Made by a program: the position numbers and the translations under genes | Assembly (NCBI RefSeq): GCF_040256645.1 | Contig: NZ_CP158281.1 | Coordinates: 1,736,001 to 1,800,000, forward strand | DNA: 64,000 nucleotides | Direction of reading: 5' to 3' | Source: Brevibacterium sp. CBA3109 | Lineage (GTDB): Bacteria > Actinomycetota > Actinomycetes > Actinomycetales > Brevibacteriaceae | Shown: in pieces, positions 17,328 through 27,500 of the stretch | Layout: every line of letters begins with the position of its first letter | How positions within the stretch are numbered: position 1 is the stretch's first letter | Notes under the pieces: generated by a model | Database searches by the model: none | The model's input: the letters and a program-made list of their open reading frames with translations, nothing else | Told to the model about the DNA's origin: nothing

Positions 17328-18449
17328 ATGACGGAGACACCGCGTACGACAGGCCCGGAAACACAGGATTCCGGGCTCCGAACCACATCCGAGGGCGCCT
17401 CCTACAGCTGGCCCGATCTGCTCATGACACTCATGCACCAGCAGGATCTCGGCGAGTCTGCCGCAGCGTGGGCAATGGACCAGATCATGTCGGGACAGAC
17501 CCCCGATGTGACAATGGCCGCATTTCTCGTGGCACATCACACGAAGGGTGAGACTGTTGCCGAAATAGCCGGTTTGGTCTCCGCCATGATGGACCACGCC
17601 GTGCAGTTGCCGGGTCTCGAGGATTCTGTTGACATCGTCGGCACCGGTGGCGATCGGGCAAAGACTGCCAACATCTCCTCAACCGCGGCGATGATCATCT
17701 CCGCGAGCGGGCAGCGTGTCGTCAAGCATGGCAACCGTGCGACTTCCTCTGCCTCTGGCTCCGCCGATGTGCTCGAGGCTCTCGGTGTTCGCTTCGACAT
17801 TACGCCGGAACAGACTGGGATCATCGCGAAGGAGGTCGGCCTGGCGTTCTGCTTTGCCAACGTCTTCCATCCGTCGATGCAGTTCGTGGCGGCAGTTCGA
17901 CGTCAGATCAATGTGCCGACCGCATTCAATATCCTCGGACCGCTGACAAATCCGGCCCGCGCTCGTCATACCGCGATCGGTGTCGCTGATGCTCAGATGG
18001 CACCCCTGGTCGTCGGAACCTTGGCCAAGCGTGGTCACCAGGCGCTCGTGTTCCGTTCGCGGGATGGGCTGGATGAATTGAGCAACACCGACGTCAATGA
18101 TGTGTGGGAGATTCGTCACGGTGAGGTCGAACACATGACCTTCGATGCCCAGGACCTGGGCCTTGAACGTGTCACAAAGAACGATCTGCGCGGTGGCGGC
18201 CCTGAACAGAATGCTGAGATCACCCGATCGGTGCTCAACGGAGAGAAGTCACCGGTACGCGACATCGTGCTCATCAATACAGCAGCGGCGCTAGTCGCGG
18301 CCGATGAGTCGGGGGTGGGTAGCCTGACGGAGCGGATGGCGGCGAAGCTGGTCATTGCAGAGGAGACAGTCGATGCCGGTCTCGGTGCACAGAAGCTTAG
18401 TCAGCTGATTGAGGTCTCACACAGGGTCGCCGAGACGAACCGTCCCTGA
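17328..18449 (+). CDS. trpD: Anthranilate phosphoribosyltransferase
   Basis: Second step of tryptophan synthesis: transfers phosphoribose to anthranilate. It has 373 residues. The glycine-rich PRPP site VGTGGDRAKT begins near residue 104. KHGNRATSS follows near 130-138, and GPLTNPAR lies near 205-212. The ATG follows AAGGAGAG. The gene stands alone, away from other trp genes, next to ctaE, an arrangement also seen in mycobacteria and relatives. Its last 33 bp overlap the convergent nuclease gene. Confidence 0.95.
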   Translation: MTETPRTTGPETQDSGLRTTSEGASYSWPDLLMTLMHQQDLGESAAAWAMDQIMSGQTPDVTMAAFLVAHHTKGETVAEIAGLVSAMMDHAVQLPGLEDSVDIVGTGGDRAKTANISSTAAMIISASGQRVVKHGNRATSSASGSADVLEALGVRFDITPEQTGIIAKEVGLAFCFANVFHPSMQFVAAVRRQINVPTAFNILGPLTNPARARHTAIGVADAQMAPLVVGTLAKRGHQALVFRSRDGLDELSNTDVNDVWEIRHGEVEHMTFDAQDLGLERVTKNDLRGGGPEQNAEITRSVLNGEKSPVRDIVLINTAAALVAADESGVGSLTERMAAKLVIAEETVDAGLGAQKLSQLIEVSHRVAETNRP

Positions 18450-20162
18450 TTCCTGCGCGTGAAAGTTGGCCCCGGTACGGGGGAGCGCCCAAGCTCCCTG
18501 CATCGAGGTCAGGGTCGCTGACTGCAGCCATTGGGACAGGAGACGCGTCTCTTCGGGCAGAGAGTCGGAGGTTACCGGAAGTTTCCCTGGTGCAGGGACC
18601 CATTCCGCAGTCGCGCGGATGGCGGCGAAGGCCTCGTCGACGTCCCCCGAGCCACGGGTGTGTGTGGCGGCGGCCAACTTCCCGTGTCGGATGACCGCGA
18701 GATCGAGTCCGCCCTCCGGTCCTGGAGTGTACGCGAGGATCTCAGGTATTTCCCGCAGTGCACGAACTGACTCGGCCCGTGCTGCGTTTGAGAGGCTCGC
18801 ACGCATGGCATCGCGCACCTCGCCGGCTGTCTCGTACCTGGCTTCGGTGGCCAATCGGGACATTCGCTGTGTCGACAGACTGCGCAGCGATGAAAAGTCC
18901 CCGTCCATGACCGTGATCAGCCCGGTGATGTCGGTCAGGTAGGCCTGTCTGTCTCTCACCCCCGCGCAGGGTCCTCCGCACTGACCGACCTGAGAACTCA
19001 CACACGGACGATGCGAACTGAGGTTGGCGGGCGTGATCTTCGCCGTGCACCGTTTGACCGGGTAGAGAGTGTCGAGAAGCTCCTTCACCGCCTGGGCTGT
19101 CTTACGTGACCGGAACGGGCCCATTGGCGTTGCGGGTGACTTCTCCAATGCTGTGTTCGACCGAACGACCGACAGACGGGGATATGCTTCATCGCTGAGC
19201 ACGATCCAGGAATTGCGTTCAGGGTTCTTCGAACGACGGTTGTACGGCGGGGCGAGCTCTCCGATCAGACGAATCTCTCTGACCTCGGCCTCAAGCGCGT
19301 GCGCGCACGGCAGGCAGCTGACTTCCTGGGCTGCTGTGATCATCTCAGCCATCCGGCCGCGGTTCTCCGAAGCGTTGAAGTACCCGCGGACTCGGCGTGC
19401 CATGTTGCCCGATTTGCCGATGTAGAGGACTCGTCGAGTTCCATCGAGGAACATGTAGACGCCCGGTGCGGACGGAACTCCCTTGGCCAGATGCGATTTA
19501 GCCTGGCGCTTCGCCCACCCGGCCTGGCGAACCGTGGCCAGTTCTTCGAGAGTCGTGATGCCATAGCCGCCGAACCGCTCGAGCACCCGATGCAGTACCT
19601 CTCCCGTGGCTTTGGCATCGGAGAGTGCCCTGTGGTCGGGAGAGACCTCGGTCCCGAAGTGAGCAGCGAGCGTCGACAGCTTGTGGTTGCGGACCTCATC
19701 GCGACTCACCACTCGTCGAGACAGGGTGACGGTGTCGAGGACAGTCGGCTGGGGCCAGTGGTAGTCGAGCTTTTCGCAGGCTGAGCGGAGGAATCCGATG
19801 TCGAAGGGAGCGTTGTGCGCAACCAACACTGCACCGATGGAGAACTCCAGGAAGCTTGGCAGCACTGAGCGAATGGAGGGAGCATCATCGACCATGGCAT
19901 GAGTGATGCCGGTCAGACGTGCCACGAACGGGCTGATCACCGATTCCTCAGGTTTGACCAGAGATTGGAATTCTCCGAGGATCTCACCGCCGCGGGTCTT
20001 GACCGCGCCGATCTCCGTGATCTCCGACTTACCGGCCGTTGTGCCGGTTGTCTCCAGGTCGACGATGACGAATGTGATCTCGTGGAGTGGAGTGCCGAGG
20101 CTGTCGAACGACAGCTGCTTAGAGGCGCTAGCTGTCGGAGCTCGGTCGAATGGGGTGGGCAT
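18417..20162 (-). CDS. DEDDh 3'-5' exonuclease fused to a UvrC-type GIY-YIG nuclease
   Basis: Two nuclease modules in 581 residues. The N-terminal DnaQ-like domain has the full DEDDh set: D35 and E37 in VDLETTG, D121 in NAPFDIGF, H177 and D182. A GIY-YIG endonuclease domain follows (about 230-315; PGVYMF then LYIGKSGNMARRVR) with a UvrC-like cysteine-containing segment and a C-terminal region. This resembles the Cho/UvrC-N layout and suggests DNA repair. The ATG at 20162 is preferred, but a GTG 30 bp upstream is possible. It overlaps trpD tail-to-tail by 33 bp. Confidence 0.88.
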   Translation of the reverse strand: MPTPFDRAPTASASKQLSFDSLGTPLHEITFVIVDLETTGTTAGKSEITEIGAVKTRGGEILGEFQSLVKPEESVISPFVARLTGITHAMVDDAPSIRSVLPSFLEFSIGAVLVAHNAPFDIGFLRSACEKLDYHWPQPTVLDTVTLSRRVVSRDEVRNHKLSTLAAHFGTEVSPDHRALSDAKATGEVLHRVLERFGGYGITTLEELATVRQAGWAKRQAKSHLAKGVPSAPGVYMFLDGTRRVLYIGKSGNMARRVRGYFNASENRGRMAEMITAAQEVSCLPCAHALEAEVREIRLIGELAPPYNRRSKNPERNSWIVLSDEAYPRLSVVRSNTALEKSPATPMGPFRSRKTAQAVKELLDTLYPVKRCTAKITPANLSSHRPCVSSQVGQCGGPCAGVRDRQAYLTDITGLITVMDGDFSSLRSLSTQRMSRLATEARYETAGEVRDAMRASLSNAARAESVRALREIPEILAYTPGPEGGLDLAVIRHGKLAAATHTRGSGDVDEAFAAIRATAEWVPAPGKLPVTSDSLPEETRLLSQWLQSATLTSMQGAWALPRTGANFHAQESGTVRLGDPV

Positions 20163-20221
20163 GTGCCCCAGTCTTTCACTCTCCCCTGACACAGAAACCG
20201 GTCCGAGGTTCGACTCCGGGA

Positions 20222-20644
20222 TCAGACAGAGGCACCGTTGCCCCCGTCAGACGAATGGTTCGTCGGGAGATGAAAGAACAGTCCGACCGCCCCACCGAGG
20301 CCGACAGCGATGCCGACCAGCAGGAACCAGCCGGGCAGCGGTCGGAAGAAGATCGCGCCGAGAACCAACAGCAGGACAGCGCCGAACGTCGCGATCACAG
20401 AGAGCATCAGAGTCGGCGAGGCAGTGCGCCAGCCGATCGGCTCAGCTGGCCCGGGTTCCCACCCTTCTTCTTCTTCGAGTCTCTCTCTGACCTCATCGAC
20501 CGGCATATCTCCCATCATCGCGCTGGGCTCGGCAATCTGATTGACGAGATCTTCCCAGTGACTGTCACTGATGCGCGAGGAGTCACCGAGCCGCTCGGAC
20601 TCGGGAACTTCGTCGCGCCAGTCCTCGTTCTCCTCGTCGTCCAT
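20222..20644 (-). CDS. Uncharacterised two-helix membrane protein
   Basis: A 140-residue protein of unknown function. The first ~75 residues are acidic and soluble, with a run of glutamates and a predicted helix. Two transmembrane segments follow (about 81-101 and 105-125), and the tail is short. The ATG at 20644 has AGAGAGGA upstream and is preferred to a TTG 15 bp earlier. It follows the alpha/beta hydrolase by 29 bp on the same strand, so the two are probably co-transcribed. Confidence 0.65.
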   Translation of the reverse strand: MDDEENEDWRDEVPESERLGDSSRISDSHWEDLVNQIAEPSAMMGDMPVDEVRERLEEEEGWEPGPAEPIGWRTASPTLMLSVIATFGAVLLLVLGAIFFRPLPGWFLLVGIAVGLGGAVGLFFHLPTNHSSDGGNGASV

Positions 20645-20673
20645 GTCCTCTCTCAGCAATCTTCTTAGTGTCT

Positions 20674-21465
20674 CTATTCCCCGGCGTCGGGGGTTCGCGG
20701 CGTTACGCGATCGGCGGATGTCGCCTTCTCAAGGATCGCCTCGGCGATGATGTCCGCGTCAACGTCAAGGGTGGCTACATGCTTGGACCGCCGCAGGGAC
20801 AGGATCGTCGGCCGCTGGGGCAGACGTGACCGCAAGGTCCGGAGGGTTCGCGGACCGACCACGCCATCGCGACCGGAGACGAAGAGTGTGACCGGGCATT
20901 CGATCCGCCAGAGGTCTTCGCGAAGAGTTCTCTGTGCCGAAGCGAACGAGGCGATGGCGGCCACAGGTGTGCGGTCGTAAGCATATTCACAGCGGTCCGG
21001 ATGCGCGATGTCTCCGCCGATCGCCGGCACAGAGGCGACAACGTGTTTGAGAACGGGCAGAATCGGTGTCAGCGGGGAATCGATGTAGAGGGCCGGATTG
21101 ACGAGGACGAGCTCGTCGGGAGGCGAATCGCTGGCACCCAGTGCCAATGCCAGTGCACCGCCCATTGACAGGCCGGCCACGACTACCCGGGAGTGGGTTC
21201 GAGAGAGTGTCTTAAGTTCAGTATTCGCGGCGTCGAGCCAGTCGGACCAGGTCGTGGCATTGAGGTCCTGCCATCGAGTGCCGTGTCCGGGAAGCAGCGG
21301 CACGCTGACGCTGATTCCGTGATGACTCAATCCCCGAGCGATGGGGAACCACGCGGCCGGAGAACCGGTGATCCCATGGAGAAACAGCACAGCAGACGCT
21401 GAGTCCGGAGCAATCTGCCGGTAAGGTGCAGTCGGCACCGGTTGTGGTGAGTAGTCGATCTCCAT
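20674..21465 (-). CDS. Alpha/beta hydrolase (carboxylesterase/monoacylglycerol lipase-like)
   Basis: Serine hydrolase of 263 residues. The oxyanion-hole segment LFLHGITGSP is at 27-36. The nucleophile elbow GLSMGG puts the serine at S100. The likely acid is D200 in SGRDGVV and the base H229 in SKHVATLD. The overall pattern is close to Est30-type carboxylesterases that act on short acyl glycerols. It precedes the small membrane protein and is divergent from the PlsC-like acyltransferase, which hints at a lipid role. The substrate cannot be read from sequence. Confidence 0.85.
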   Translation of the reverse strand: MEIDYSPQPVPTAPYRQIAPDSASAVLFLHGITGSPAAWFPIARGLSHHGISVSVPLLPGHGTRWQDLNATTWSDWLDAANTELKTLSRTHSRVVVAGLSMGGALALALGASDSPPDELVLVNPALYIDSPLTPILPVLKHVVASVPAIGGDIAHPDRCEYAYDRTPVAAIASFASAQRTLREDLWRIECPVTLFVSGRDGVVGPRTLRTLRSRLPQRPTILSLRRSKHVATLDVDADIIAEAILEKATSADRVTPRTPDAGE

Positions 21466-21551
21466 AGCTTCAGCATGGCATGAATGTGCGGTGATGGTGT
21501 CGATATATGATGTCCGAGGACGACAAAGAGTCGTGACAGGGAAGGGTGCTC

Positions 21552-22331
21552 GTGTTCTACTGGTTTCTCAAACGAGTCGTGGCCGGACCCATTCTGCGGA
21601 TTCTCTTCCGCCCCTGGGTGCGCGGTTTGGACAATCTCCCGTCCGACGGCCCCGCGATCATCGCGGGAAACCACAACCACTTCATGGATTCGATCTTCGT
21701 ACCCCTGCTCGCCCCCCGACCCGTCGTCTACCTGGCGAAGAAGGACTATTTCACCGGGCGCGGCCTCAAGGGTGCCGTCACTCGCTGGTTCTTCAAACTC
21801 AACAATCAGCTGCCGATGGACAGAGCTGGGGGTTCCGGTTCGCAGGCCTCTCTGGAATCCGGCCTCAAGGTGCTGCGGGAAGGGAACTCTCTGGGCATCT
21901 ATCCGGAGGGCACACGATCACCGGACGGCAAGCTCTACCGCGGCCGCACTGGAATCGCCCGCCTGGTCCTCGAGTCCGGTGCCCCAGTGATTCCCGTCGC
22001 GATCATCGGCACCGACCAAATCCAGCCCCCTGGCCGTCTGATCCCAAAATTTCGACGTGTCGGGATAGTGTTCGGGTCCGCCATGGACTTCTCCAAGTAC
22101 GAGGGGCTTCCAACCGACAGGTTCCTTCTGCGCTCCGTCACCGATGAGATCATGTACGAGATCTTGCGGCTATCCGGTCAGGAGTACGTCGACAAATACG
22201 CGTCAACCGTCAAAACCAAGCTCCTCACCAGCTCCAAACCCAAGAAAGCGGAGGACCGGAAGCCCGAGGATGAAAAGCCACAGGGATCCACAGGCGCCAA
22301 GGACGACCAAGCGCAGTCTGAGACCGACTGA
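21552..22331 (+). CDS. 1-acyl-sn-glycerol-3-phosphate acyltransferase (PlsC family)
   Basis: Membrane-associated acyltransferase of phospholipid synthesis; it adds the second acyl chain to lysophosphatidate. The protein has 259 residues. The catalytic HX4D motif is H41 to D46, within GNHNHFMD. YPEGTRSPDG, the glycerol-phosphate binding motif, lies near residue 118. The C-terminal ~40 residues are a charged, K/E/P-rich tail. The GTG at 21552 is chosen over the one at 21546 because GAAGGG then has proper spacing and homologues begin MFYWFLK. Confidence 0.9.
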   Translation: MFYWFLKRVVAGPILRILFRPWVRGLDNLPSDGPAIIAGNHNHFMDSIFVPLLAPRPVVYLAKKDYFTGRGLKGAVTRWFFKLNNQLPMDRAGGSGSQASLESGLKVLREGNSLGIYPEGTRSPDGKLYRGRTGIARLVLESGAPVIPVAIIGTDQIQPPGRLIPKFRRVGIVFGSAMDFSKYEGLPTDRFLLRSVTDEIMYEILRLSGQEYVDKYASTVKTKLLTSSKPKKAEDRKPEDEKPQGSTGAKDDQAQSETD

Positions 22332-22570
22332 GCGGGTACCCAACGGGGCTTCGATCCCTGTGTCTGACCGCGGATCAAGTGTTCGAATACTGCGATAACG
22401 GCGACACGCGTAAATCGTTACCTTGAGGTGTTTGTCCTGAAGGGCCCGGAAGAATAGCTTGGAGATGTTGAATCCCACTGTAGGTTCGCTGAGAAGAGAG
22501 CTAGAATGGTTATGTTCTCTGCCCTTCAAAGCGAGCTCGCTTCCCCCAGGGACTATAAGGAGGAGTCGGT

Positions 22571-23152
22571 GTGAACCGCTCAAGTCATGAAAGCGTCGAG
22601 CCGACGCCAATACCACCAGCCGCCCAAGGACTGTTGTTCGACGACGATCTGCCCGTCCTCGATGAAGAGGCCGGCTACCGTGGTCCGACCGTGTGCAAGG
22701 TCGTCGGCATCAGCTATCGCCGGCTCGACTATTGGGCACGCACCGACCTGGTGACCCCGTCGATTCGCAACGCAACGGGATCAGGCAGTCAGCGGCTCTA
22801 CAGCTTCCGTGACATCCTTGTTCTCAAGATCGTCAAGCGGCTCCTCGACACCGGCGTCGGACTGCAGTCGATCCGCACTGCGGTCGACCACCTGCGGTCG
22901 CGCGGAGTCCGGGATCTCTCACAGATCACCCTGATGTCAGATGGAGCCAGCGTCTTCGAATGCACCTCTCCCGATGAGGTCGTCGATCTCCTGCAGGGCG
23001 GACAGGGCGTCTTCGGCATCGCCGTCGGTCGTGTCTGGAACGAAGTAGAAGGAAGCCTCTCCGAATTGCCGAGCGAACGTCTTCCCGAAGATGATTCTGC
23101 CGTGGTCGAAATGGATGAACTCGCACAGCGAAGAGCGCAGAGACTCGGCTGA
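22571..23152 (+). CDS. ftsR: MerR-family regulator, FtsR orthologue
   Basis: DNA-binding regulator of 193 residues, closely matching mycobacterial Rv1828 and corynebacterial FtsR, an activator of ftsZ. A MerR winged helix-turn-helix occupies about residues 35-105 (SYRRLDYWARTDLVTPSIR, SQRLYSF, then ILVLKIVKRLLD). The distal part LQGGQGVFGIAVG near residue 140 is the family's C-terminal signature. The N-terminal LLFDDDLP is also conserved. The GTG start has AGGAG. It is followed by a 17-bp hairpin. Confidence 0.9.
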   Translation: MNRSSHESVEPTPIPPAAQGLLFDDDLPVLDEEAGYRGPTVCKVVGISYRRLDYWARTDLVTPSIRNATGSGSQRLYSFRDILVLKIVKRLLDTGVGLQSIRTAVDHLRSRGVRDLSQITLMSDGASVFECTSPDEVVDLLQGGQGVFGIAVGRVWNEVEGSLSELPSERLPEDDSAVVEMDELAQRRAQRLG

Positions 23153-23207
23153 ACAGCTTATCGCCCGGACGCCGGGCAGTCCCTGAGCGGGACACCATGG
23201 GGGATTG

Positions 23208-23245
23208 ATGAGTGTGGCCCGTCCGTGAGGACGGGCCACACTCAT
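23208..23245 (+). terminator. Hairpin after ftsR
   Basis: A perfect 17-bp stem (23208-23224 with 23229-23245) with a GTGA loop, 55 bp past the ftsR stop. Confidence 0.8.
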
Positions 23246-23476
23246 ATTCATCAACAGCATCCAGGCCTTGCAGCGAGCCATCGCGGTATCTCCAAGCAAG
23301 CCGGTATCGCAACACAGTCAACAGCCGCACACGGGTGGATCCAGTGGCCTATGGCGACCGAGAGGAGGCGCAGGAGGGACGCAACCGAGCCAGCATGGGT
23401 CTGAACTTGAACTCAACTGCGAAGTGCCGCATCTCAACTGCAGCGCGTCACGAAAGATGCGACATGTCGCGTGGAA

Positions 23477-23498
23477 GCCCAGTCCGCTGACACTGGGC
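23477..23498 (-). terminator. Small hairpin after parA
   Basis: A 7-bp stem, GCCCAGT with ACTGGGC, and an 8-nt loop, 15 bp past the parA stop. It is a weak candidate terminator. Confidence 0.4.
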
Positions 23499-23512
23499 GT
23501 GTCGCTGGATGC

Positions 23513-24325
23513 CTACTGATCCGGGGTCTTGCGCGGACGGATGTTCTCCGAGCGGAGAGCGCGTTCCAGCAGTGAATCGAATGATGTTGCCACTTTTTCT
23601 GCCGGTTTTCCGGGCCAAGAGTGGATGGGACGGGCCGAACCTTGGGCCTGCTGCATCACGGCACGTTCAGCCAATGGCGGATTGAGCACTAAGGGTCCGA
23701 ACATCTCTCGCATCTCGCTGATGCGATAGTCGTGTTCGTGCGAACCCGCGCGCACGCGGTTGACCACAAGACCCAGTGGTTGGATGTCTGAGGTTCCTCG
23801 TTGGCGCAGTTCGTCTGCTGCCCGGAGAGCGCGATCCGCAGCCGCCACGGAGAATAGGCTGGGCTCCGTCACCACTGCAACCCGACTGCTGGCCGTCCAC
23901 GCGGTCCGTGTGAGCCCGTTGAGGCTCGGTGGACAGTCGATGAGAACCAGCCGATACCCCTTGGCGACGCGACTCAGTGCGTCTTCAAGACGCCGCAGAT
24001 ACCTCTCTGACAGCGAGGGGCGATCGAATTCCGCAGCTCGGGGAGAGCCGGAGATCACGTCGAGGTGTCCGAGCTCGTCGCCCACCCACCCGGAGGGGAT
24101 GATCGCCTCGGACAGGATTTTCTGGGACTTGGGAGCAGCAAGCACATCGGCGATATCGACACGCGTCGACGTCGGGACATCGAGGCCGGTCGAGGAGTCC
24201 GCTTGCGGATCCATGTCGACGACCAAGGTCGGAATTCCCCGGTTGTATGCGGCCGAGGCAAGACCGAGTGTCACGGACGTCTTACCGACTCCGCCTTTGA
24301 GGCTGCTGATACTTAGGACAAGCAC
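23513..24325 (-). CDS. ParA/MinD-type ATPase without an adjacent partner
   Basis: A 270-residue P-loop ATPase. The deviant Walker A KGGVGKTS spans residues 10-17. A Walker A' aspartate lies in VVDMDPQADS (about 36-45) and LIDCPPSL (about 134-141) is the Walker B segment. It lacks a long N-terminal DNA-binding domain, so it is a small orphan ParA rather than the chromosomal Soj. No parB or centromere repeats are nearby, and the cargo is unknown. The GTG start directly follows AGGAGG, and a TAACGT box ends 6 nt before it, so the message is probably leaderless. Confidence 0.85.
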   Translation of the reverse strand: MLVLSISSLKGGVGKTSVTLGLASAAYNRGIPTLVVDMDPQADSSTGLDVPTSTRVDIADVLAAPKSQKILSEAIIPSGWVGDELGHLDVISGSPRAAEFDRPSLSERYLRRLEDALSRVAKGYRLVLIDCPPSLNGLTRTAWTASSRVAVVTEPSLFSVAAADRALRAADELRQRGTSDIQPLGLVVNRVRAGSHEHDYRISEMREMFGPLVLNPPLAERAVMQQAQGSARPIHSWPGKPAEKVATSFDSLLERALRSENIRPRKTPDQ

Positions 24326-24330
24326 CCTCC

Positions 24331-24342
24331 TACGTTAACGTA
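24331..24342. promoter_or_regulatory. 12-bp palindrome over the parA -10 box
   Basis: TACGTTAACGTA is a perfect palindrome. It includes the TAACGT that lies 6 nt before the parA start. A bound protein here would block the promoter. Confidence 0.4.
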
Positions 24343-24461
24343 TCCAGCCGGTCTGAGCAGTCACGACCACGCCGGGCGTGGCAGCGGGATCAAAATGAGA
24401 CCCCCTGTATTCGAGTGCTCTGCGTCACTGAGTAGAGTAGTTCCTCGACAGCCCGTCGACT

Positions 24462-24477
24462 ATCGCCTCTAGGCGAT
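24462..24477 (+). promoter_or_regulatory. Inverted repeat in the pyc leader
   Basis: ATCGCCT and AGGCGAT arms around a 2-nt centre, 24 bp before the pyc start. It is a possible operator for pyc. Confidence 0.35.
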
Positions 24478-24500
24478 CGATACAGAAGTGAGAGACACAG

Positions 24501-27500
24501 ATGTTCTCTAAAGTTCTTGTGGCAAATCGTGGAGAGATCGCCGTTCGCGCGTTCCGTGCAGCGTACGAGCTCGGTGCCTCCACTGTCGCTGTTTTCCCGT
24601 ATGAGGATCGGAACTCCGAACACCGCATGAAGGCCGACGAGGCCTATATGATCGGCGAAGAAGGGCACCCTGTTCGTGCCTACCTCAGCGTCGAAGAGAT
24701 GTTGCGCGTTGCCAAGGAATGCGGAGCCGACGCCATCTACCCCGGCTACGGCTTCCTGTCGGAGAACCCCGACCTGGCCCGAGCCTGCCATGAGGCAGGA
24801 ATCATCTTCATCGGCCCCAAGGCCGATGTGCTTGAACTTGCCGGCAATAAGGTGCAGGCCCTGACGGCCGCACGCAATGCCGGGATTCCCGTACTCGACT
24901 CGACCCGTCCCTCTGCCGACATCGCTCAGTTGCTGGCCGATGCGGAATCCATGGAATACCCCCTCTTCGTCAAGGCTGTGGCCGGCGGCGGCGGGCGCGG
25001 TATGCGCCGGGTTGCGCAATCCTCAGAGTTGGAGGACGCACTCAAGGCCGCTATGCGCGAAGCTGAGGGAGCCTTCGGAGATCCCACTGTATTCATCGAA
25101 CAGGCTGTGCAGCGTCCGCGGCACATCGAAGTGCAGGTCCTTGCCGACAATGACTCGAACGCGATTCACCTCTTCGAACGCGACTGCTCCGTGCAGCGTC
25201 GTCACCAGAAGGTCGTCGAAATCGCACCTGCTCCAAATCTGGATCCGGCTATCGCCGCCGCACTTCACGCAGATGCCCTGAAATTCGCTGCGGCTTTGGG
25301 CTACCAGAACGCTGGAACCGTTGAGTTCCTCCTCGAGACCGATGGACCACGCAAGGGTCAGCACGTCTTCATCGAGATGAACCCGCGCATCCAGGTTGAG
25401 CACACGGTCACAGAGGAGATCACGGACGTCGATCTGGTCGCCTCCCAGATGCGCGTCGCTTCCGGAGAGACTCTGGCGGAGATCGGCCTGACTCAGGACG
25501 ACATGCGGATCAAGGGTGCTGCCCTCCAGTGCCGCATCACCACCGAGGACCCCGCGAACGCTTTCCGTCCCGACACGGGAACCATCACTGCGTACCGCTC
25601 TGCCGGTGGCGCCGGTGTCCGACTCGATGGAGGAACCGTCCACGCTGGTGCCGCAGTCAGCGCGCACTTCGACTCGATGCTGGTCAAACTCACCTGCCGT
25701 GGTCGTGACTTCGAGCAGGCGATCTCTCGCGCACGACGCGCCTTGGCCGAGTTCCGAATCCGCGGCGTATCGTCGAACATCGGCTTCCTGCGGGCTGTGC
25801 TCGAAGATGAGTCATTCATCGCTGGAGACCTCGCAACCTCATTCATCGAAGAACGCCCACATCTGCTCGACGCTCGCGTCAGCGCGGATCGCGGTTCAAA
25901 GATCCTCGACTATCTGGCCGACGTCACCGTCAACCGTCCCAATGGCGAGCCCAGCGTGCGCATCCGCCCGGGAGAGAAGCTTCCCGACATCGATCTCGGC
26001 ACAGATCCGACGCCGGGAAGCCGCAATCGACTCCTCGAGGTCGGTCCTGCCGACTTTGCCCAGGCGCTGCGGAACCAGACTCCGTTGGCTGTCACTGACA
26101 CCACGTTCCGTGACGCTCACCAATCTCTGCTCGCCACCCGCGTGCGCACCCGTGACCTGCTGGCCGTCGCCGGACACGTCTCCCGGATGACGCCTGAGCT
26201 GCTCAGCATCGAAGCCTGGGGCGGTGCGACATATGATGTTGCGCTGCGCTTCCTCGGTGAGGACCCCTGGGAGCGACTGGCCGCACTGCGCTCCGCCGTG
26301 CCCAACATCAACCTCCAGATGCTTCTGCGCGGTCGCAACACCGTCGGCTACACTCCGTACCCAACCCAGGTCACCGATGCCTTCGTCGATGAGGCGGCCC
26401 GGACCGGCATCGACATCTTCCGCATCTTCGACGCACTCAACGACGTCGAACAGATGCGCCCGGCCATCGAAGCAGTTCGTGCCACGAACACCACGGTCGC
26501 CGAGGTTGCCCTGTGCTACACCTCCGACATCCTCGATCCGCGAGAAGAGCTCTACACGCTCGACTACTATCTGAAGCTCGCCGAACAGATCGTCGGAGCC
26601 GGGGCCCATGTGCTCGCGATCAAGGACATGGCCGGGCTCCTGCGCCCTGCTGCTGCGACGAAACTCGTCACGGCGCTGCGGGAGAACTTCGACCTGCCCG
26701 TCCACGTTCACACACACGACACTGCCGGTGGTCAGTTGGCCACTCTCTGCGCTGCTGCGGCAGCCGGTGCCGACGCAGTCGACGCGGCATCCGCCGCCAT
26801 GGCCGGCACCACCAGCCAGCCGAGCCTGTCCGCTCTGGTGGCAGCGTTCGAGAACACCGAACGCGACACCCAGATCAGTCTCAACGCTGTCAGCGATCTC
26901 GAACCGTACTGGGAGTCTGTCCGTAAGGTCTATGCACCCTTCGAATCCGGACTGGCCGGACCGACCGGACGTGTCTATCGGCACGAGATCCCCGGCGGGC
27001 AGCTGTCCAATCTGCGCCAGCAGGCCGTGGCGCTGGGCCTGGGAGAGCGGTTCGAAGAGATCGAACGGATGTACGCTGCAGCTGATGCGATCCTCGGCCA
27101 CCTCGTCAAGGTCACACCCTCGTCGAAGGTGGTCGGTGACCTCGCACTTCACCTCGTGGGAGCCGGCGTCGACCCTAAGGAGTTCGCAGAGAATCCGGAC
27201 AGGTTCGACATTCCGGACTCGGTGATCGGCTTCCTCAGCGGCGACCTCGGAGATCCTCCAGGCGGATGGCCCGAGCCGTTCCGCACGAAGGCTCTGGCAG
27301 GGCGCACACACAAGGCTGTGTCCGAGGATCTCGCACCCGAGGATGCAACGGCATTGGAGACGCCGGGCACCGCACGTCAGGCCAAGCTCAATTCGCTCCT
27401 GTTCCCTGGACCGACCAAGGAATTCGAGCAGATGCGCGCCGACTACGGTGACCTGTCCGTCGTCGAGACCTCGGAATACCTCTACGGTCTGACTGCGGGG

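Larger units (their letters stand above)
23153..23512. other. Spacer between ftsR and parA with two hairpins
   Basis: No gene is seen. It holds the ftsR terminator (23208-23245) and a smaller stem near the parA 3' end (23477-23498). Confidence 0.6.

Noticed and set aside
20203..20222. GGTTCGACTCC, resembling a tRNA T-loop
   Set aside because: The flanking bases do not pair as a T-stem and no acceptor, anticodon or D-arm can be found around it.
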